This document shows positions 7,584 through 17,172 of a stretch of DNA of 64,000 nucleotides, one piece after another (positions within the stretch are counted from its first letter, which is position 1; each line of letters begins with the position of its first letter). The stretch lies in NCBI GenBank assembly GCA_947446925.1, contig CANFHU010000007.1, positions 54,905-118,904 of the forward strand. The letters are read 5' to 3'. The notes beneath the pieces were generated by a model that saw only the letters and a program-made list of their open reading frames with translations, ran no database searches and was not told where the DNA came from. The stretch comes from Flavobacteriia bacterium (GTDB taxonomy: Bacteria > Bacteroidota > Bacteroidia > Flavobacteriales_D > Crocinitomicaceae). The position numbers and the translations under genes are program-made.

Positions 7584-7632
7584 GTGACGATGTACATCAG
7601 TTCTTAAAGTCTTTTTGGGCCTTCGACTTTAA
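7584..7632 (-). promoter_or_regulatory. Conserved upstream element, copy 1 (before peptide A)
   Basis: On the minus strand TTAAAGTC and GACTTTAA (7625-7632 with 7604-7611) pair around a 13-base loop. The palindrome GATGTACATC (7589-7598) follows, and then CACC. Copy 2 keeps the pairing with different bases, which supports a real hairpin. Peptide A starts 64 nt after the palindrome. Confidence 0.65.
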
Positions 7633-7650
7633 TCTCTAATAAGTAGGTGA

Positions 7651-10017
7651 TTATTCTTTTGTACGTTCGATTTCTTCGGTGTTTTTGATCTCACGATCTT
7701 CCACTTGCACTTTAGTATTTCCAAAATTATAAGTCAATGAAAAACGAGCTGAACGTTGATCTTGATAATTCATTACATCCAACAACACTCCGTTAGAATA
7801 CATTTGCAATTTTGGTCTCATAGATCGAAAAATATCGTTAAATGTAATCCCTAATACAAACTTCTTATTCTTTGTGCGATACAAAAACCCTGGATTTATA
7901 GTATAGAACGTTTGCATTTTCACTAATCCAGTTATTCCAGGAAAACTATATATTACTCCCAAATTCATTGTCAATCCTTTTAATGGCATTTTTATCTGAT
8001 TGTTAAGATTTATGGAAGAACTGAATCCTTTTAAGGAAGAGTAAGTGATTTCAGAATTGGAATATGAATTGGAGTAAATTAAATCCCATTGAACATCAGA
8101 TTGTATTACCCTGTTTTTTATGGAATATACCGAAGCTAATGATAGGATGTCAGAAGTTAAAAAATTCAGATTAGTATATACTTGTGTATTTGTTTTTTGA
8201 TCGACAATTGGAATTTGGCTATATAAATTCTCATTATGAGAATAATTTAAAGTACTCGAAAATTTGTCTTTAAAAATATAGTAAATGTCGATGTTGTTTG
8301 TAAATGAAGGTCTAAGAAATGGATTACCGATTGAATACTGATTTGCATTCATATACAATCTAAAAGGATTTAATTCTGAATAATTTGGTCTGTCGATTCT
8401 CCTAGAGTAAGACCCTCCTAAATATACCTCTTCTTTCAAAGCATAGAGCACATATAAAGACGGGAAAAATTTCAAATAATTATAGTTATTTACAGTATTG
8501 TAAGTAAATGACTTACTTTCAATGATCGAATTCTCCGCACGTATGCCAGCACTAATTTCCAACTTATTGAATGATTTAGAAAACGTAAAATACAAAGATT
8601 GAATCTTTTCATTATACAAAAACTTATCTTTTTCAAGAAGTTGTGGCAAATTATTTACTTTATACTCATTATCAAAAAAATTAAGATTTTCATTACTGCT
8701 AAGCCTTCCTCCAGTAGAAATTAAAAATTTCTCAAAAGGCAATTCAAAATCTACATCTAAAGAATTAGATAATACCTCCTGTATACTTGATGTTTGTATA
8801 GTAGACAAATTATATGGTGAAAATAAAAATTGTGTATAACTTTCGACTAATCGATTTTTGGATTGATCATAACTGAAATTATTGTAATCTATCGACATTT
8901 TTTTTCCTAGTGTATCAAAAATGTAAGAATAATTTAATCCTGTATTGATTGACTTTAAATTAGAATTACCATCTCCAAAAGATTTTGTAATTGAATCACT
9001 AATCAAATTTCTAAGGTAATTAATATTAGTTGTATTCGTAAGTGTAGGTTGAGAAGAATTAATTTGGGTAGAAAGTACAATTCTTGATCTTTCATTAATT
9101 TTATACGTTAGATTAGCGTTATTACTTAATCCAACTTGATTGTTTTTTGCAACGGAATTATTTTGATTATTACTCGTTGGTAATTTCAAATCAACATCTA
9201 TTAATTGTTGAAATACATTTTGACTTGCGCTTAGTCTATTCTTAAAACTTATTTTTCCCTTATTATAAGTCAGTCCTCCACTTACAGACTCTGACCAATA
9301 GGTATTTCTAGAAATTGATGAATTTACGTCTCCAGTATATCCTTTCTTCAATACCGACTTCAAAACAATATTTATAATCCCAGAAGAACCCTCAGCTTGA
9401 TATTTTGCTGGAGGATTACTTATAACTTCGATACGAGAAACATCCTCGCTTGGCACATTCATTAAATAATTGATTAAGTCTTCTCCAGCCAACTGTACCA
9501 CCTGATTATCGATGTATATGATTACTTCTCCTTTACCTACAATCTTTACGGATTTATCATCAACCCGAACTCCTGGTGTCATTGCTAACATGTTATAAAG
9601 ATTATTCCCATAGGAAATCAAAGAATTCTCCACATGAAACACCATACGATCCGCATTGCGTTTAAACACTGGTTTTTTATTATTAATAGTCGCTGCCTCT
9701 AATTGTTTGGACTTCGCCATTTCAATCACAATGGTGGTATCACTAGAAATCATGGCAACTTGCTCCGTTACCACTCCGTATTGCGAAACTTTAAACGAAT
9801 ATTCTCCTGCAATAACTTTTTGAAATACACATATTCCGCTACTATCTGTATATTCCGTTTGTAAAAAAGCATCTTGCTGACGCAATGAAACGGTTGTCAA
9901 TTCCATCCCTTTACCTTTAAAATCTATAATTTTTGTTGTAACCTTGAACTGAGCTTGTACGCTTGTTACTAGAAGACAAGAAATAAAAAAAAGGAATAAA
10001 TAGAAGTACTTTTTCAT
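7651..10017 (-). CDS. Outer-membrane beta-barrel family protein (TonB-receptor-like)
   Basis: The 788-residue protein has a signal peptide (MKKYFYLFLFFISCLLVTSV), a carboxypeptidase-regulatory-like domain (about 22-105), a plug-like region (MLAMTPGVRVDD ... EGSSGIINIVLKS) and a long beta-barrel of the OMP_b-brl type to the C-terminus. It belongs to the Bacteroidota TonB-dependent receptor superfamily, whose members import or pass large ligands. It is the first gene of the minus-strand block containing the GG-peptides and the PCAT, about 127 bp upstream of peptide A. Linkage to the peptides (receptor or exit route) is inference from position. Confidence 0.88.
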   Translation of the reverse strand: MKKYFYLFLFFISCLLVTSVQAQFKVTTKIIDFKGKGMELTTVSLRQQDAFLQTEYTDSSGICVFQKVIAGEYSFKVSQYGVVTEQVAMISSDTTIVIEMAKSKQLEAATINNKKPVFKRNADRMVFHVENSLISYGNNLYNMLAMTPGVRVDDKSVKIVGKGEVIIYIDNQVVQLAGEDLINYLMNVPSEDVSRIEVISNPPAKYQAEGSSGIINIVLKSVLKKGYTGDVNSSISRNTYWSESVSGGLTYNKGKISFKNRLSASQNVFQQLIDVDLKLPTSNNQNNSVAKNNQVGLSNNANLTYKINERSRIVLSTQINSSQPTLTNTTNINYLRNLISDSITKSFGDGNSNLKSINTGLNYSYIFDTLGKKMSIDYNNFSYDQSKNRLVESYTQFLFSPYNLSTIQTSSIQEVLSNSLDVDFELPFEKFLISTGGRLSSNENLNFFDNEYKVNNLPQLLEKDKFLYNEKIQSLYFTFSKSFNKLEISAGIRAENSIIESKSFTYNTVNNYNYLKFFPSLYVLYALKEEVYLGGSYSRRIDRPNYSELNPFRLYMNANQYSIGNPFLRPSFTNNIDIYYIFKDKFSSTLNYSHNENLYSQIPIVDQKTNTQVYTNLNFLTSDILSLASVYSIKNRVIQSDVQWDLIYSNSYSNSEITYSSLKGFSSSINLNNQIKMPLKGLTMNLGVIYSFPGITGLVKMQTFYTINPGFLYRTKNKKFVLGITFNDIFRSMRPKLQMYSNGVLLDVMNYQDQRSARFSLTYNFGNTKVQVEDREIKNTEEIERTKE

Positions 10018-10137
10018 CTGTATTTTCGTTTATTTTTCTAGAACAAAACTACTAACAGATTTCACAACTACCAAATTATCAGTGTAAATCGCGTATAAAT
10101 ACGATGGTTTTCAATCGTGCTTTTTGTCAGATTTAGA

Positions 10138-10167
10138 CAAAAAAAAGACCGCTTTCACAAGCAGTCT
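10138..10167 (-). terminator. Terminator of the DUF2911 gene
   Basis: On the minus strand AGACTGCTT and AAGCGGTCT pair (one G-U), followed by eight T residues. It lies 24 bp after the stop at 10192 and isolates the barrel gene from the hut block. Confidence 0.85.
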
Positions 10168-10191
10168 CTTACATTTTTTAAGTTCTATTTT

Positions 10192-11034
10192 TTACTTCTG
10201 CATCTCTGCAATGAAGGTATTCAAAAGTGTAATGTAGGTTTTATTATTTATTTTTTCAGCGACAACTAATCCTGCTTTTGCAGTCTCCATTGCTCCTTTT
10301 TTATCCCCTAACTCTTTTTGAATCATTGCTTTTGTGCGGTACATATAATACGCTGAAGGATTCCCTTGAATTGCTTTGGAAACCCATTCTAACGCTTGTT
10401 TATTATCTATTTTATTCGTGTAATAATAGTTTCCTGCAGCATAATAATCCGATGCAGATGGACCTGCCATTACTTTTTGAATATTTACAATCGTTCTTTG
10501 CGCAGTTAATAAGGTAAAAGGAAAAGTTACCGATGTTTTATCCCACGTAAAAGTCAATGCTGCTGATTCGTTTTCTAGATTATCTAGCGCTATCGTAAAC
10601 GTTTCTACCACTGATGGTAAAGTAGTAACAGCAGCTTTTGTGCGTAAAGCGACCTTGTTTTCCTCCCATTTTTCTGGTGTTCCCCAATTGGTTACATCCG
10701 TATAAAAAATTAATTCCCAACTATCTACCGCTGGTTTAGTGAAAATTGCATACGTCCCTGCTTTTAATGTATCTTTTCCGAAAATCAATACATCGCTTGT
10801 TGTAATTTTAGTATTTTCGTTTGCACCAGTTCTCCAAATTTCATTCAAAGGAACTACCTCTCCAAAGACATTCCGGTTATTTTTTCCTGGTCTAGAATAT
10901 TCAATTTTAATATCTGTCAAACCTACACGTTGCTCCATTTTTGCAACTGGACTCGCTTTTGGCGTTTGTAACTGTGCTCCTGCACTTACTGCTAATCCTA
11001 AAATTAAGACAATACTTGTGATACTTCTTTTCAT
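10192..11034 (-). CDS. DUF2911 domain secreted protein with TPR-like tail
   Basis: The track extends this ORF to 11259, but the extension runs in another frame through the upstream gene. The real start is the ATG at 11034 before a signal peptide (KRSITSIVLILGLAVSAGAQ). The 280-residue protein has the DUF2911 core (VGLTDIKIEYSRPGKNNR, EVVPLNEIWRTGANENT) and a helical C-terminal part (ALEWVSKAIQGNPSAYYMYR) resembling tetratricopeptide repeats. DUF2911 proteins are common periplasmic Bacteroidota proteins of unknown function. The start lies 3 nt after the stop of the membrane protein gene, so the two are co-transcribed. Confidence 0.88.
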   Translation of the reverse strand: MKRSITSIVLILGLAVSAGAQLQTPKASPVAKMEQRVGLTDIKIEYSRPGKNNRNVFGEVVPLNEIWRTGANENTKITTSDVLIFGKDTLKAGTYAIFTKPAVDSWELIFYTDVTNWGTPEKWEENKVALRTKAAVTTLPSVVETFTIALDNLENESAALTFTWDKTSVTFPFTLLTAQRTIVNIQKVMAGPSASDYYAAGNYYYTNKIDNKQALEWVSKAIQGNPSAYYMYRTKAMIQKELGDKKGAMETAKAGLVVAEKINNKTYITLLNTFIAEMQK

Positions 11035-11036
11035 AA

Positions 11037-11558
11037 TTAATTCGTTAAGTGTTTTAAATTGATTGTGTACAAACCGACCATGATACCTGACCACAATAAT
11101 AGAGAAAGGACATCTTCCATCGCAATAAGTTTGGTTGGTAATATTAAATACAAAGAGATAACCGATAAAACAGAGTATACCAAATATAAATAATACCCTG
11201 AACGTTGACGTTTTTTGAACATTTTGAAAACTCCAAAAAAGCCCAGTGAATACACCCAAATATTTATTGTTGCATTTAAATAAAATTTGTCATTCATCAC
11301 TTTTTGCTTTTCGTATGCTAATTCTAACAAACGTGCTTTTTCCTGTTTACTGATCGAATTTGGGACTAAAGAACTTACATTTTGAAATGTTTCGTTCAAT
11401 TCCGTTTCAGACATTGGTCCAGAAAACAAGCCGAAAATTGCTGGTATTAAGATGATTCCGATGTAGATAAAACTCAAAATACAAAGTACCTTTAAAAATA
11501 TAGGCATCTTTTTTTCTTCTTGAATTTCTTCTACTTCTTGGTATTCTACATTTTCCAT
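11037..11558 (-). CDS. Four-helix membrane protein, hypothetical
   Basis: The 173-residue protein has an acidic N-terminus (EYQEVEEIQEEKK) and about four transmembrane helices (VLCILSFIYIGIILIPAIF; INIWVYSLGFFGVF; YLYLVYSVLSVISLYLIL; LSLLLWSGIMVGLYTI). I do not recognise a named family; it resembles small uncharacterised membrane proteins of Bacteroidota. It overlaps the 3' end of hutH by 13 bp and ends 2 bp before the DUF2911 start, so all three form one operon. Confidence 0.75.
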   Translation of the reverse strand: MENVEYQEVEEIQEEKKMPIFLKVLCILSFIYIGIILIPAIFGLFSGPMSETELNETFQNVSSLVPNSISKQEKARLLELAYEKQKVMNDKFYLNATINIWVYSLGFFGVFKMFKKRQRSGYYLYLVYSVLSVISLYLILPTKLIAMEDVLSLLLWSGIMVGLYTINLKHLTN

Positions 11559-13039
11559 GAAATATTTTTTACAAAGTTTGTACTCGCACTAATTAATGGA
11601 TGTAAATAACAATCTTCCTCTACAAATGGCACTACTTCACGGTACGAAGCATGTAAACTTTGTAAAATGGAACTTGATTTTAAAGGCTTTCTGAATTCGT
11701 ATGCTTGCGCTGCGTTTAACAATTCAATTCCCTGAATCGTATAACAATTCTCCAACACACGGTATAATTTTGTTGCTGCATTTGCCCCCATACTCACGTG
11801 GTCTTCTTGCCCATTGGAAGAATCTACAGTATCACAACTTGCTGGAAAACAAAGCGATTTATTTTGACTCACAATCGAGGCACAGGTATATTGTGGAATC
11901 ATGAACCCAGAATTTAAGCCTGGATTTGCCACTAAGAATGCTGGTAAACCTCTTGTCCCTGAAATCAATTTATACACACGACGCTCAGAGATACTTCCCA
12001 TTTCAGCCATTGCCAATGCTAAGAAATCCATCGATATCGCCAATGGTTGTCCGTGGAAATTTCCTGCTGAAACTACCAACCCTTCTTCTGGGAAAATCGT
12101 AGGATTATCAGTCACCGCATTGATTTCGTTTTCAACTACTTTCGCACAATGTTCGATCGCATCATAACTTGCACCATGCACTTGTGGTATACATCTAAAC
12201 GAATATGGATCTTGTACGTGCGCTTTTTCTTGCGCTACAATCTGACTTCCTTTCAATAAATTGCGCATTTCTTCTGCGGCATGTATTTGACCTGCTTGTT
12301 TACGAATTTCATTCACAGAAACGCCAAACGGCTCGATACGACCATCGTACCCTTCTAAGGATAAAGCTGCAATGTGGTTGAATTGATTCCATAATTTATA
12401 GGAAGTTGCTACTGCATACGAAGCATAACTACTCATGAATTGTGTTCCGTTCAACAAGGCCAAACCTTCTTTGGATTGCAATTCTACTGGCTCTAATCCA
12501 CAAATTGCTAAAACCTCTCTTCCCGAAAAACGTTTTCCTTGGTAGGCAACTTCTCCTTCTCCAAAAATCGGTAAAGACAAATGAGCCAAGGGCGCTAAAT
12601 CTCCCGAAGCACCTAAACTTCCTTGTTGGTAAACAATTGGTAAAATATCGTTATTGAAGAAATACACCAAACGCTCTACCGTTGCTAATTGTACCCCTGA
12701 ATGTCCGTGCGACAAACCTAATACTTTCAATAAAAGCATACGTTTCACCAAATGACTAGGAACTTCTTCTCCAGCCCCACAAGCATGGGAAAGCACTAAG
12801 TTTTTCTGTAATAATGCTAAATCTTCGTTTGGAATCACGGTATTACACAAGGAACCAAATCCAGTGTTAATTCCATAAATAACGCGATTTTCCTTTGCAA
12901 CAACCTCATCCAGGTACGCACGACACTTCGTGATTTTTTCTTTTGCATTCTCGGATAATTCAATCGTATATCCTTCATTTAAAATCTCTTCTAGTTGTTC
13001 TAGAGAAATCCAATCGTTGTTAATTAAGTACTTTTTCAT
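11546..13039 (-). CDS. hutH: Histidine ammonia-lyase
   Basis: The 497-residue protein matches full-length HutH, which converts histidine to urocanate and ammonia. The self-forming MIO cofactor triplet Ala-Ser-Gly is at 144-146 in GSLGASGDLAPLAH. Other family motifs are YGINTGFGSL, the NPTIFPEEG region and QNKSLCFPASCDTVDSSNGQEDH. The rest of the hut pathway (hutU, hutI, hutG) is not in this window, so the gene is isolated from its pathway. Two uncharacterised membrane or secreted genes follow it in the same operon. Confidence 0.96.
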   Translation of the reverse strand: MKKYLINNDWISLEQLEEILNEGYTIELSENAKEKITKCRAYLDEVVAKENRVIYGINTGFGSLCNTVIPNEDLALLQKNLVLSHACGAGEEVPSHLVKRMLLLKVLGLSHGHSGVQLATVERLVYFFNNDILPIVYQQGSLGASGDLAPLAHLSLPIFGEGEVAYQGKRFSGREVLAICGLEPVELQSKEGLALLNGTQFMSSYASYAVATSYKLWNQFNHIAALSLEGYDGRIEPFGVSVNEIRKQAGQIHAAEEMRNLLKGSQIVAQEKAHVQDPYSFRCIPQVHGASYDAIEHCAKVVENEINAVTDNPTIFPEEGLVVSAGNFHGQPLAISMDFLALAMAEMGSISERRVYKLISGTRGLPAFLVANPGLNSGFMIPQYTCASIVSQNKSLCFPASCDTVDSSNGQEDHVSMGANAATKLYRVLENCYTIQGIELLNAAQAYEFRKPLKSSSILQSLHASYREVVPFVEEDCYLHPLISASTNFVKNISWKM

Positions 13040-13057
13040 TTTATTATTTTTATTCTT

Positions 13058-13073
13058 CCCCCTTGGAAGGGGG
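13058..13073. repeat. Short G/C-rich hairpin repeat upstream of hutH
   Basis: CCCCCTT and AAGGGGG form a 7-bp stem, followed by GACCGAGGGGGATG. Such 'ccccctt..aaggggg..agggggatg' units are dispersed in many Bacteroidota intergenic regions; it could end transcription from the upstream S41 gene. Confidence 0.5.
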
Positions 13074-13116
13074 ACCGAGGGGGATGACTCTGGTATCTTT
13101 CACCCCACTCATTTTA

Positions 13117-14517
13117 CTATTTAATTAAATTTTCAAAAACATATTTCAGTGCATTATCAGACTCTACTTCAAAATTTGGTGCTACACCAACTTTATCTAA
13201 TCTAACTCCGTCATTTGTAAAATAATCTGTTGTAGGCACAGTCAATATAAAGTCATCGGACAAATTAATAAAGGACATACCTAACATTGCGCCAGCAGTA
13301 TTCTCACCAACAACGATACCTCTTCCCGTATTTTTTAATGCGTATACTAAAGGTTCACAAGTACTTGCAGTACGTTTGTCTGTTAAAACAAATATTTTTC
13401 CTTTATAAACTTCTTTCGCTGGTATTACTTTTAATACAATTGCTTTTTCAGTTTTCATCTGAGCTAAAAACTGAAATAAATCTGGTTGAATTACATAAGG
13501 TAAGTCTGTATATTGCAGAGATGTTGGAATTACATTTGTTGAATCAAACCATCTTCTAGTCAGAAAAACACCTGTATTCAATTCATTTTCAATAACTCTT
13601 TTTCCAAACATTAATGAAGAAGCTATTCCTCCTCCACCATTTTTTCTTAAATCAACTATCAAATTTTTATAGTTTTTAGATAAAATAATTTTAAAAACAC
13701 TATCCATTTCTTCTGCAGAACCAGCAAAAGATTTGATTCTTAATATACCTGTTTGTCTTGACAAACTATCTGAAAGAAATACTGTATTGGAAGGAGTTCC
13801 ATTTCCAAATTCCATTTTTCGTATTAAATTAAAATGCGAAAAAGGAAATTTCTTATTTTTTCTAGTTGAAAAATAATGAAATATTAATAATTCTAAATCA
13901 TCCTCAATATGAATTGGTTTACGTAACTTATACTTGTATCTTTTCCAAATTCTATGATTTAAAATAGCCTTATCGTAGATATACTTACTTGTAGTATCAA
14001 TTATTCCTGACATTACTCTAGAATAATCAGTTGTATTTGTTGTTTCCTTATTTGAAAAAAATGTACCTATTTCAGAATGATTTATTTTAGAATAAATTGT
14101 ACCCGAAATTTTAGAATTGTAGAGATAACCTTCAATATCACCTGATTGATTTAAAACATCAGAATAAGTTCCCTTAATGAATAATGTATCATTCTTAAGA
14201 TAAGTTGTTCCATTAGTAATTTTAACCAACGATCCATCTGAAACACTTTTTATTACTTTTTTAATGAATTTAGATTTAATTGATCCAAAAAGATCCTTTA
14301 ATACATTTTTACGTGTATAAGCATTAAAGGTATTTGATTTGGTTTCAAAAATTAAATTAATTCTATATTCACCAAAATTAGTTTCAGGAAAAACTACATT
14401 CCATTTACCCTCCAATAAATTAGTCGAGTTATCTTTTTGGGCATGAACACTTAAAGAAAAGAAACCAATAATTACTATCGGAATAATTCTTAACAATTTT
14501 AATGTGTAATTTTTCAT
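13117..14517 (-). CDS. S41 family (C-terminal processing) peptidase, secreted
   Basis: The 466-residue protein has a signal peptide (LLRIIPIVIIGFFSLSVHAQ), a lineage-specific N-terminal beta domain and an S41 catalytic domain in the second half. IVDLRKNGGGGI and KIFVLTDKRTASTCEPLVYAL contain the catalytic Ser (TAST) and the conserved 'VGENTAGAML' loop. No PDZ domain is clear. S41 peptidases degrade or process exported proteins; the substrate here is unknown. A second, divergent S41 protein lies at 17277-18761. Confidence 0.87.
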   Translation of the reverse strand: MKNYTLKLLRIIPIVIIGFFSLSVHAQKDNSTNLLEGKWNVVFPETNFGEYRINLIFETKSNTFNAYTRKNVLKDLFGSIKSKFIKKVIKSVSDGSLVKITNGTTYLKNDTLFIKGTYSDVLNQSGDIEGYLYNSKISGTIYSKINHSEIGTFFSNKETTNTTDYSRVMSGIIDTTSKYIYDKAILNHRIWKRYKYKLRKPIHIEDDLELLIFHYFSTRKNKKFPFSHFNLIRKMEFGNGTPSNTVFLSDSLSRQTGILRIKSFAGSAEEMDSVFKIILSKNYKNLIVDLRKNGGGGIASSLMFGKRVIENELNTGVFLTRRWFDSTNVIPTSLQYTDLPYVIQPDLFQFLAQMKTEKAIVLKVIPAKEVYKGKIFVLTDKRTASTCEPLVYALKNTGRGIVVGENTAGAMLGMSFINLSDDFILTVPTTDYFTNDGVRLDKVGVAPNFEVESDNALKYVFENLIK

Positions 14518-14590
14518 TTATTACTTCTTTTCACCTCCCTCAATCCCTGCACTTACGTTTGGTCTTCGAAAGCAATGCTTTCTCTCCTCA

Positions 14591-14721
14591 CTTCGACAAG
14601 CTCAGTGTAAACTCGGGAAGTCTTAAATTTTGCTTCTATTTATTATCTTCAATCGTTTCCTTGTCTTCGACTACGCTCAGACTGACGGAAACCCTCTTCG
14701 TCCCCCTGAGCGGAGTCGAAG
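14591..14721. repeat. Dispersed CTTCGAC...CTCAG palindromic repeats
   Basis: Three half-palindromes occur here: CTTCGACAAGCTCAGTG (14591), CTTCGACTACGCTCAG (14665) and CTGAGCGGAGTCGAAG (14706, opposite orientation). Others in the window are at about 16147, 54031-54090 and 56519-56594, so this is a genome-wide repeat family. Confidence 0.8.
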
Positions 14722-14723
14722 GG

Positions 14724-16094
14724 CTACTTTTTAACTAAAGAGATCAACTCCTCCACACTCACTTCTTCCTGTTCTCCTGTTTCCATGTTTTTTAATTGGA
14801 TGATCTCATTGGCCATTTCATCTTCCCCAACAATCGCTACGTATTTCACGCGCACATCGTTTGCATACTTCATTTGCTTTTGCATTTTCGCTTTGGATGG
14901 ATACAATTCACAGGAAATACCGTTTTTACGAATGTCTTTCACCAATGGTAGACAATATGCTTCTTCCACTGCACCAAAATTCACGAACAATACTTCCAAT
15001 CCTTGCTCTACTTCTTTTGGAAACAATTCTAATTCTTTCAATACATCATAAATACGGTCAGCGCCAAACGAAATCCCTACACCAGACATATTTGGCATTC
15101 CAAACAAATCCGTCAAGTTATCGTAACGACCACCACCGCAAATACTTCCCATTTTTACGCCATCCGCTTTTACTTCGAAAATTGCTCCCGTATAGTAGTT
15201 CAAACCACGTGCTAAGGTCACATCAAACACCAAGCTTGCTTTTTCTAGACCTAGTTTCGTAGCCGTATCTAGCACATACACCAACTCTTCGATTCCTTTC
15301 AAACCAATTTCACTTGTCGCTAAATAGTTTTTCATCGCTTCGATGCGTTCTTGGTTCGAACCAGTCATCGTCAACAACGGCTTAATGCGTTCTATCGAAC
15401 TTTCAGCAACTCCTTTTTCCTGTAATTCTTTGATAACACCATCTTCCCCAATTTTATCTAACTTATCCAAAGCCACTGTGATGTCAATCAAACGATCAGA
15501 CTCCCCAGAAACCTCAGCGATTCCAGATAAAATTTTACGGTTATTGATATATATTGTGAAGGCTGGCAACTTTAAATTGCTCAACACCTCATCAAACAAC
15601 TGAATAAAATCCACTTCGTACAACAACGAGTCGCTTCCTACCACATCCGCATCGCATTGAAAAAACTCCTGGTAACGACCATGTTGCGGACGATCTGCTC
15701 TCCAAACCGGTTGAATTTGGTAACGCTTAAACGGAAACGATAATTCATTTTGGTGTTGAACCACAAAACGTGCAAACGGCACGGTCAAGTCATAACGCAA
15801 GGCTTTTTCCGCTAAGGAATTCGCAAAACGCGCTAAGTTCCCTTCTTCCAATGCTTGGATATCTGCTTTCTTTTGCTTGTCGCCCGAATTTAATATCCTA
15901 AAAATCAAACGATCTCCCTCTTCGCCATACTTCCCCATCAAGGTAGAAGACAACTCAAAGGAAGGAGTTTCAATCGGTAAGAATCCAAAGTTTTTATAAG
16001 AGGCCTTAATCGTGTCGAAGATATAATTTCTACGAGCTACTTCATAAGGTAAAAAATCACGTGTTCCTTTCGGTATGGATGGTTTTTGCGCCAT
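14724..16094 (-). CDS. hisS: Histidyl-tRNA synthetase
   Basis: The 456-residue class II synthetase charges tRNA-His. Motif 1 surrounds '[10 protein letters not shown]', motif 2 is [25 protein letters not shown], and the HisA and HisB signatures appear as [10 protein letters not shown] and [10 protein letters not shown]. Motif 3 follows in [13 protein letters not shown], and the C-terminal anticodon-binding domain ends in [14 protein letters not shown]. The gene looks complete and functional and is flanked by repeat-rich spacers, so it is probably transcribed alone. Confidence 0.97.
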   Translation of the reverse strand: MAQKPSIPKGTRDFLPYEVARRNYIFDTIKASYKNFGFLPIETPSFELSSTLMGKYGEEGDRLIFRILNSGDKQKKADIQALEEGNLARFANSLAEKALRYDLTVPFARFVVQHQNELSFPFKRYQIQPVWRADRPQHGRYQEFFQCDADVVGSDSLLYEVDFIQLFDEVLSNLKLPAFTIYINNRKILSGIAEVSGESDRLIDITVALDKLDKIGEDGVIKELQEKGVAESSIERIKPLLTMTGSNQERIEAMKNYLATSEIGLKGIEELVYVLDTATKLGLEKASLVFDVTLARGLNYYTGAIFEVKADGVKMGSICGGGRYDNLTDLFGMPNMSGVGISFGADRIYDVLKELELFPKEVEQGLEVLFVNFGAVEEAYCLPLVKDIRKNGISCELYPSKAKMQKQMKYANDVRVKYVAIVGEDEMANEIIQLKNMETGEQEEVSVEELISLVKK

Positions 16095-16243
16095 GGTTGA
16101 ATAGTTTGTCGCAAAGATAAGTTTATTAATTTGAAAATTTGAAAATGAGGTACACTTCGATAAACTCAGTGTAAAATTTGAAAATTAATGTAGCAATGAA
16201 TTCAATGTAGCAATGTGTAAATGGAAAGTAGAAATCTTATTTT

Positions 16244-16852
16244 CTAAATCTCTTTTACTTCATGGAGGATTCTTTCTTTTACTTGACTCCAGGTAATCGG
16301 AATTAACATAATAGGATCTGGCTCAATTTCAGCATCATCAAAATACAATAAACTTTTTAAGACCATAAATTCAGATCCATTTGGATATTTTTGAGAATAA
16401 AAAGTCAACATCTCGGACAACGAGAAATCATTCAGCAATTGATAAACATCCATAAAATCCTTTTTACTTCCGCGTCCAGCAATAGCATTAAGCTTCATCG
16501 CTGCTATATCTTTCTTTGAAACTAAACGAATACCATCAATAACATTTACAGGTTCTAATAATTGAAAATTATAGTCAACAAAATCTACCTTAATGTTATT
16601 AATTACATAAATCAAAATTTTTGAACTCTGAGAAAGAATGATTGTTTCTCCTTTGTCTTTCAATATTTCAGTAAAAAAATCAGGATTAATCTCACTTTTA
16701 CCAAATAAATCAATGTCTACGGATAATCGATGTCCCTCATACAATGCTAACGCAGTTCCTCCAACCAAATTAAAATCAGTAAATTCATTTACTAACATTA
16801 ACTCTTCTAATAACTCCAATAATTCTGGTTTGACTGCTTGTTTTTGTAGCAT
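16244..16852 (-). CDS. AbiEii/AbiGii-type nucleotidyltransferase (putative toxin)
   Basis: The 202-residue protein has the nucleotidyltransferase core of AbiEii-like toxins: 'NLVGGTALALYEGHRLSVDIDLF' (GG-x-x-L then D46-x-D48) and, later, VSKKDIAAMKLNAIAGRGSKKDFMDVYQLL with the conserved Lys and Asp. Characterised relatives add nucleotides to tRNA ends or otherwise block growth during phage infection. Its start overlaps the upstream gene (16807-17106) by 46 bp, as expected for a toxin-antitoxin pair. Toxin activity here is inferred. Confidence 0.85.
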   Translation of the reverse strand: MLQKQAVKPELLELLEELMLVNEFTDFNLVGGTALALYEGHRLSVDIDLFGKSEINPDFFTEILKDKGETIILSQSSKILIYVINNIKVDFVDYNFQLLEPVNVIDGIRLVSKKDIAAMKLNAIAGRGSKKDFMDVYQLLNDFSLSEMLTFYSQKYPNGSEFMVLKSLLYFDDAEIEPDPIMLIPITWSQVKERILHEVKEI

Positions 16853-17106
16853 TTAAATTCGGATTTATCAATTTTATATAGGTTGGATAAAAAAGAAATA
16901 GAAACATCATCTAAAGTGGGTAACTGAACAGCAAGTGCTTTTATATTCTCAACCCCTATTATAGATTTAAGTAATAACCAATCCTTTAAAATACCATATT
17001 GTAAAACTCTTTGCAACACAAAAACACCATTCTTCTCCATGTCTACTGACTGAACATCAACATCCCAAAAAATATGTGGTGACAAACTTGTAATTAAAGA
17101 TGACAT
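16807..17106 (-). CDS. DUF6922-like putative antitoxin
   Basis: This 99-residue protein starts MSSLITSLSPHIFWDVD and continues MEKNGVFVLQRVLQYG, a pattern I recall from small proteins encoded before AbiEii-like nucleotidyltransferases (DUF6922). No clear winged-helix DNA-binding domain like that of AbiEi is visible. The 46-bp overlap with the toxin gene means translational coupling. An inverted-repeat region upstream (17173-17217) could be its operator. Confidence 0.65.
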   Translation of the reverse strand: MSSLITSLSPHIFWDVDVQSVDMEKNGVFVLQRVLQYGILKDWLLLKSIIGVENIKALAVQLPTLDDVSISFLSNLYKIDKSEFKCYKNKQSNQNYWSY

Positions 17107-17172
17107 CTTTTCCTATTTGATATAAAAATACAAAATTTAAAATTTAAAGCCTAAAAAAATATGTAAACTAAA

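Noticed and set aside
10192-11259. 355-aa version of the DUF2911 protein
   Set aside because: The N-terminal 75 residues are out of frame in the preceding gene; the signal peptide starts at 11034.
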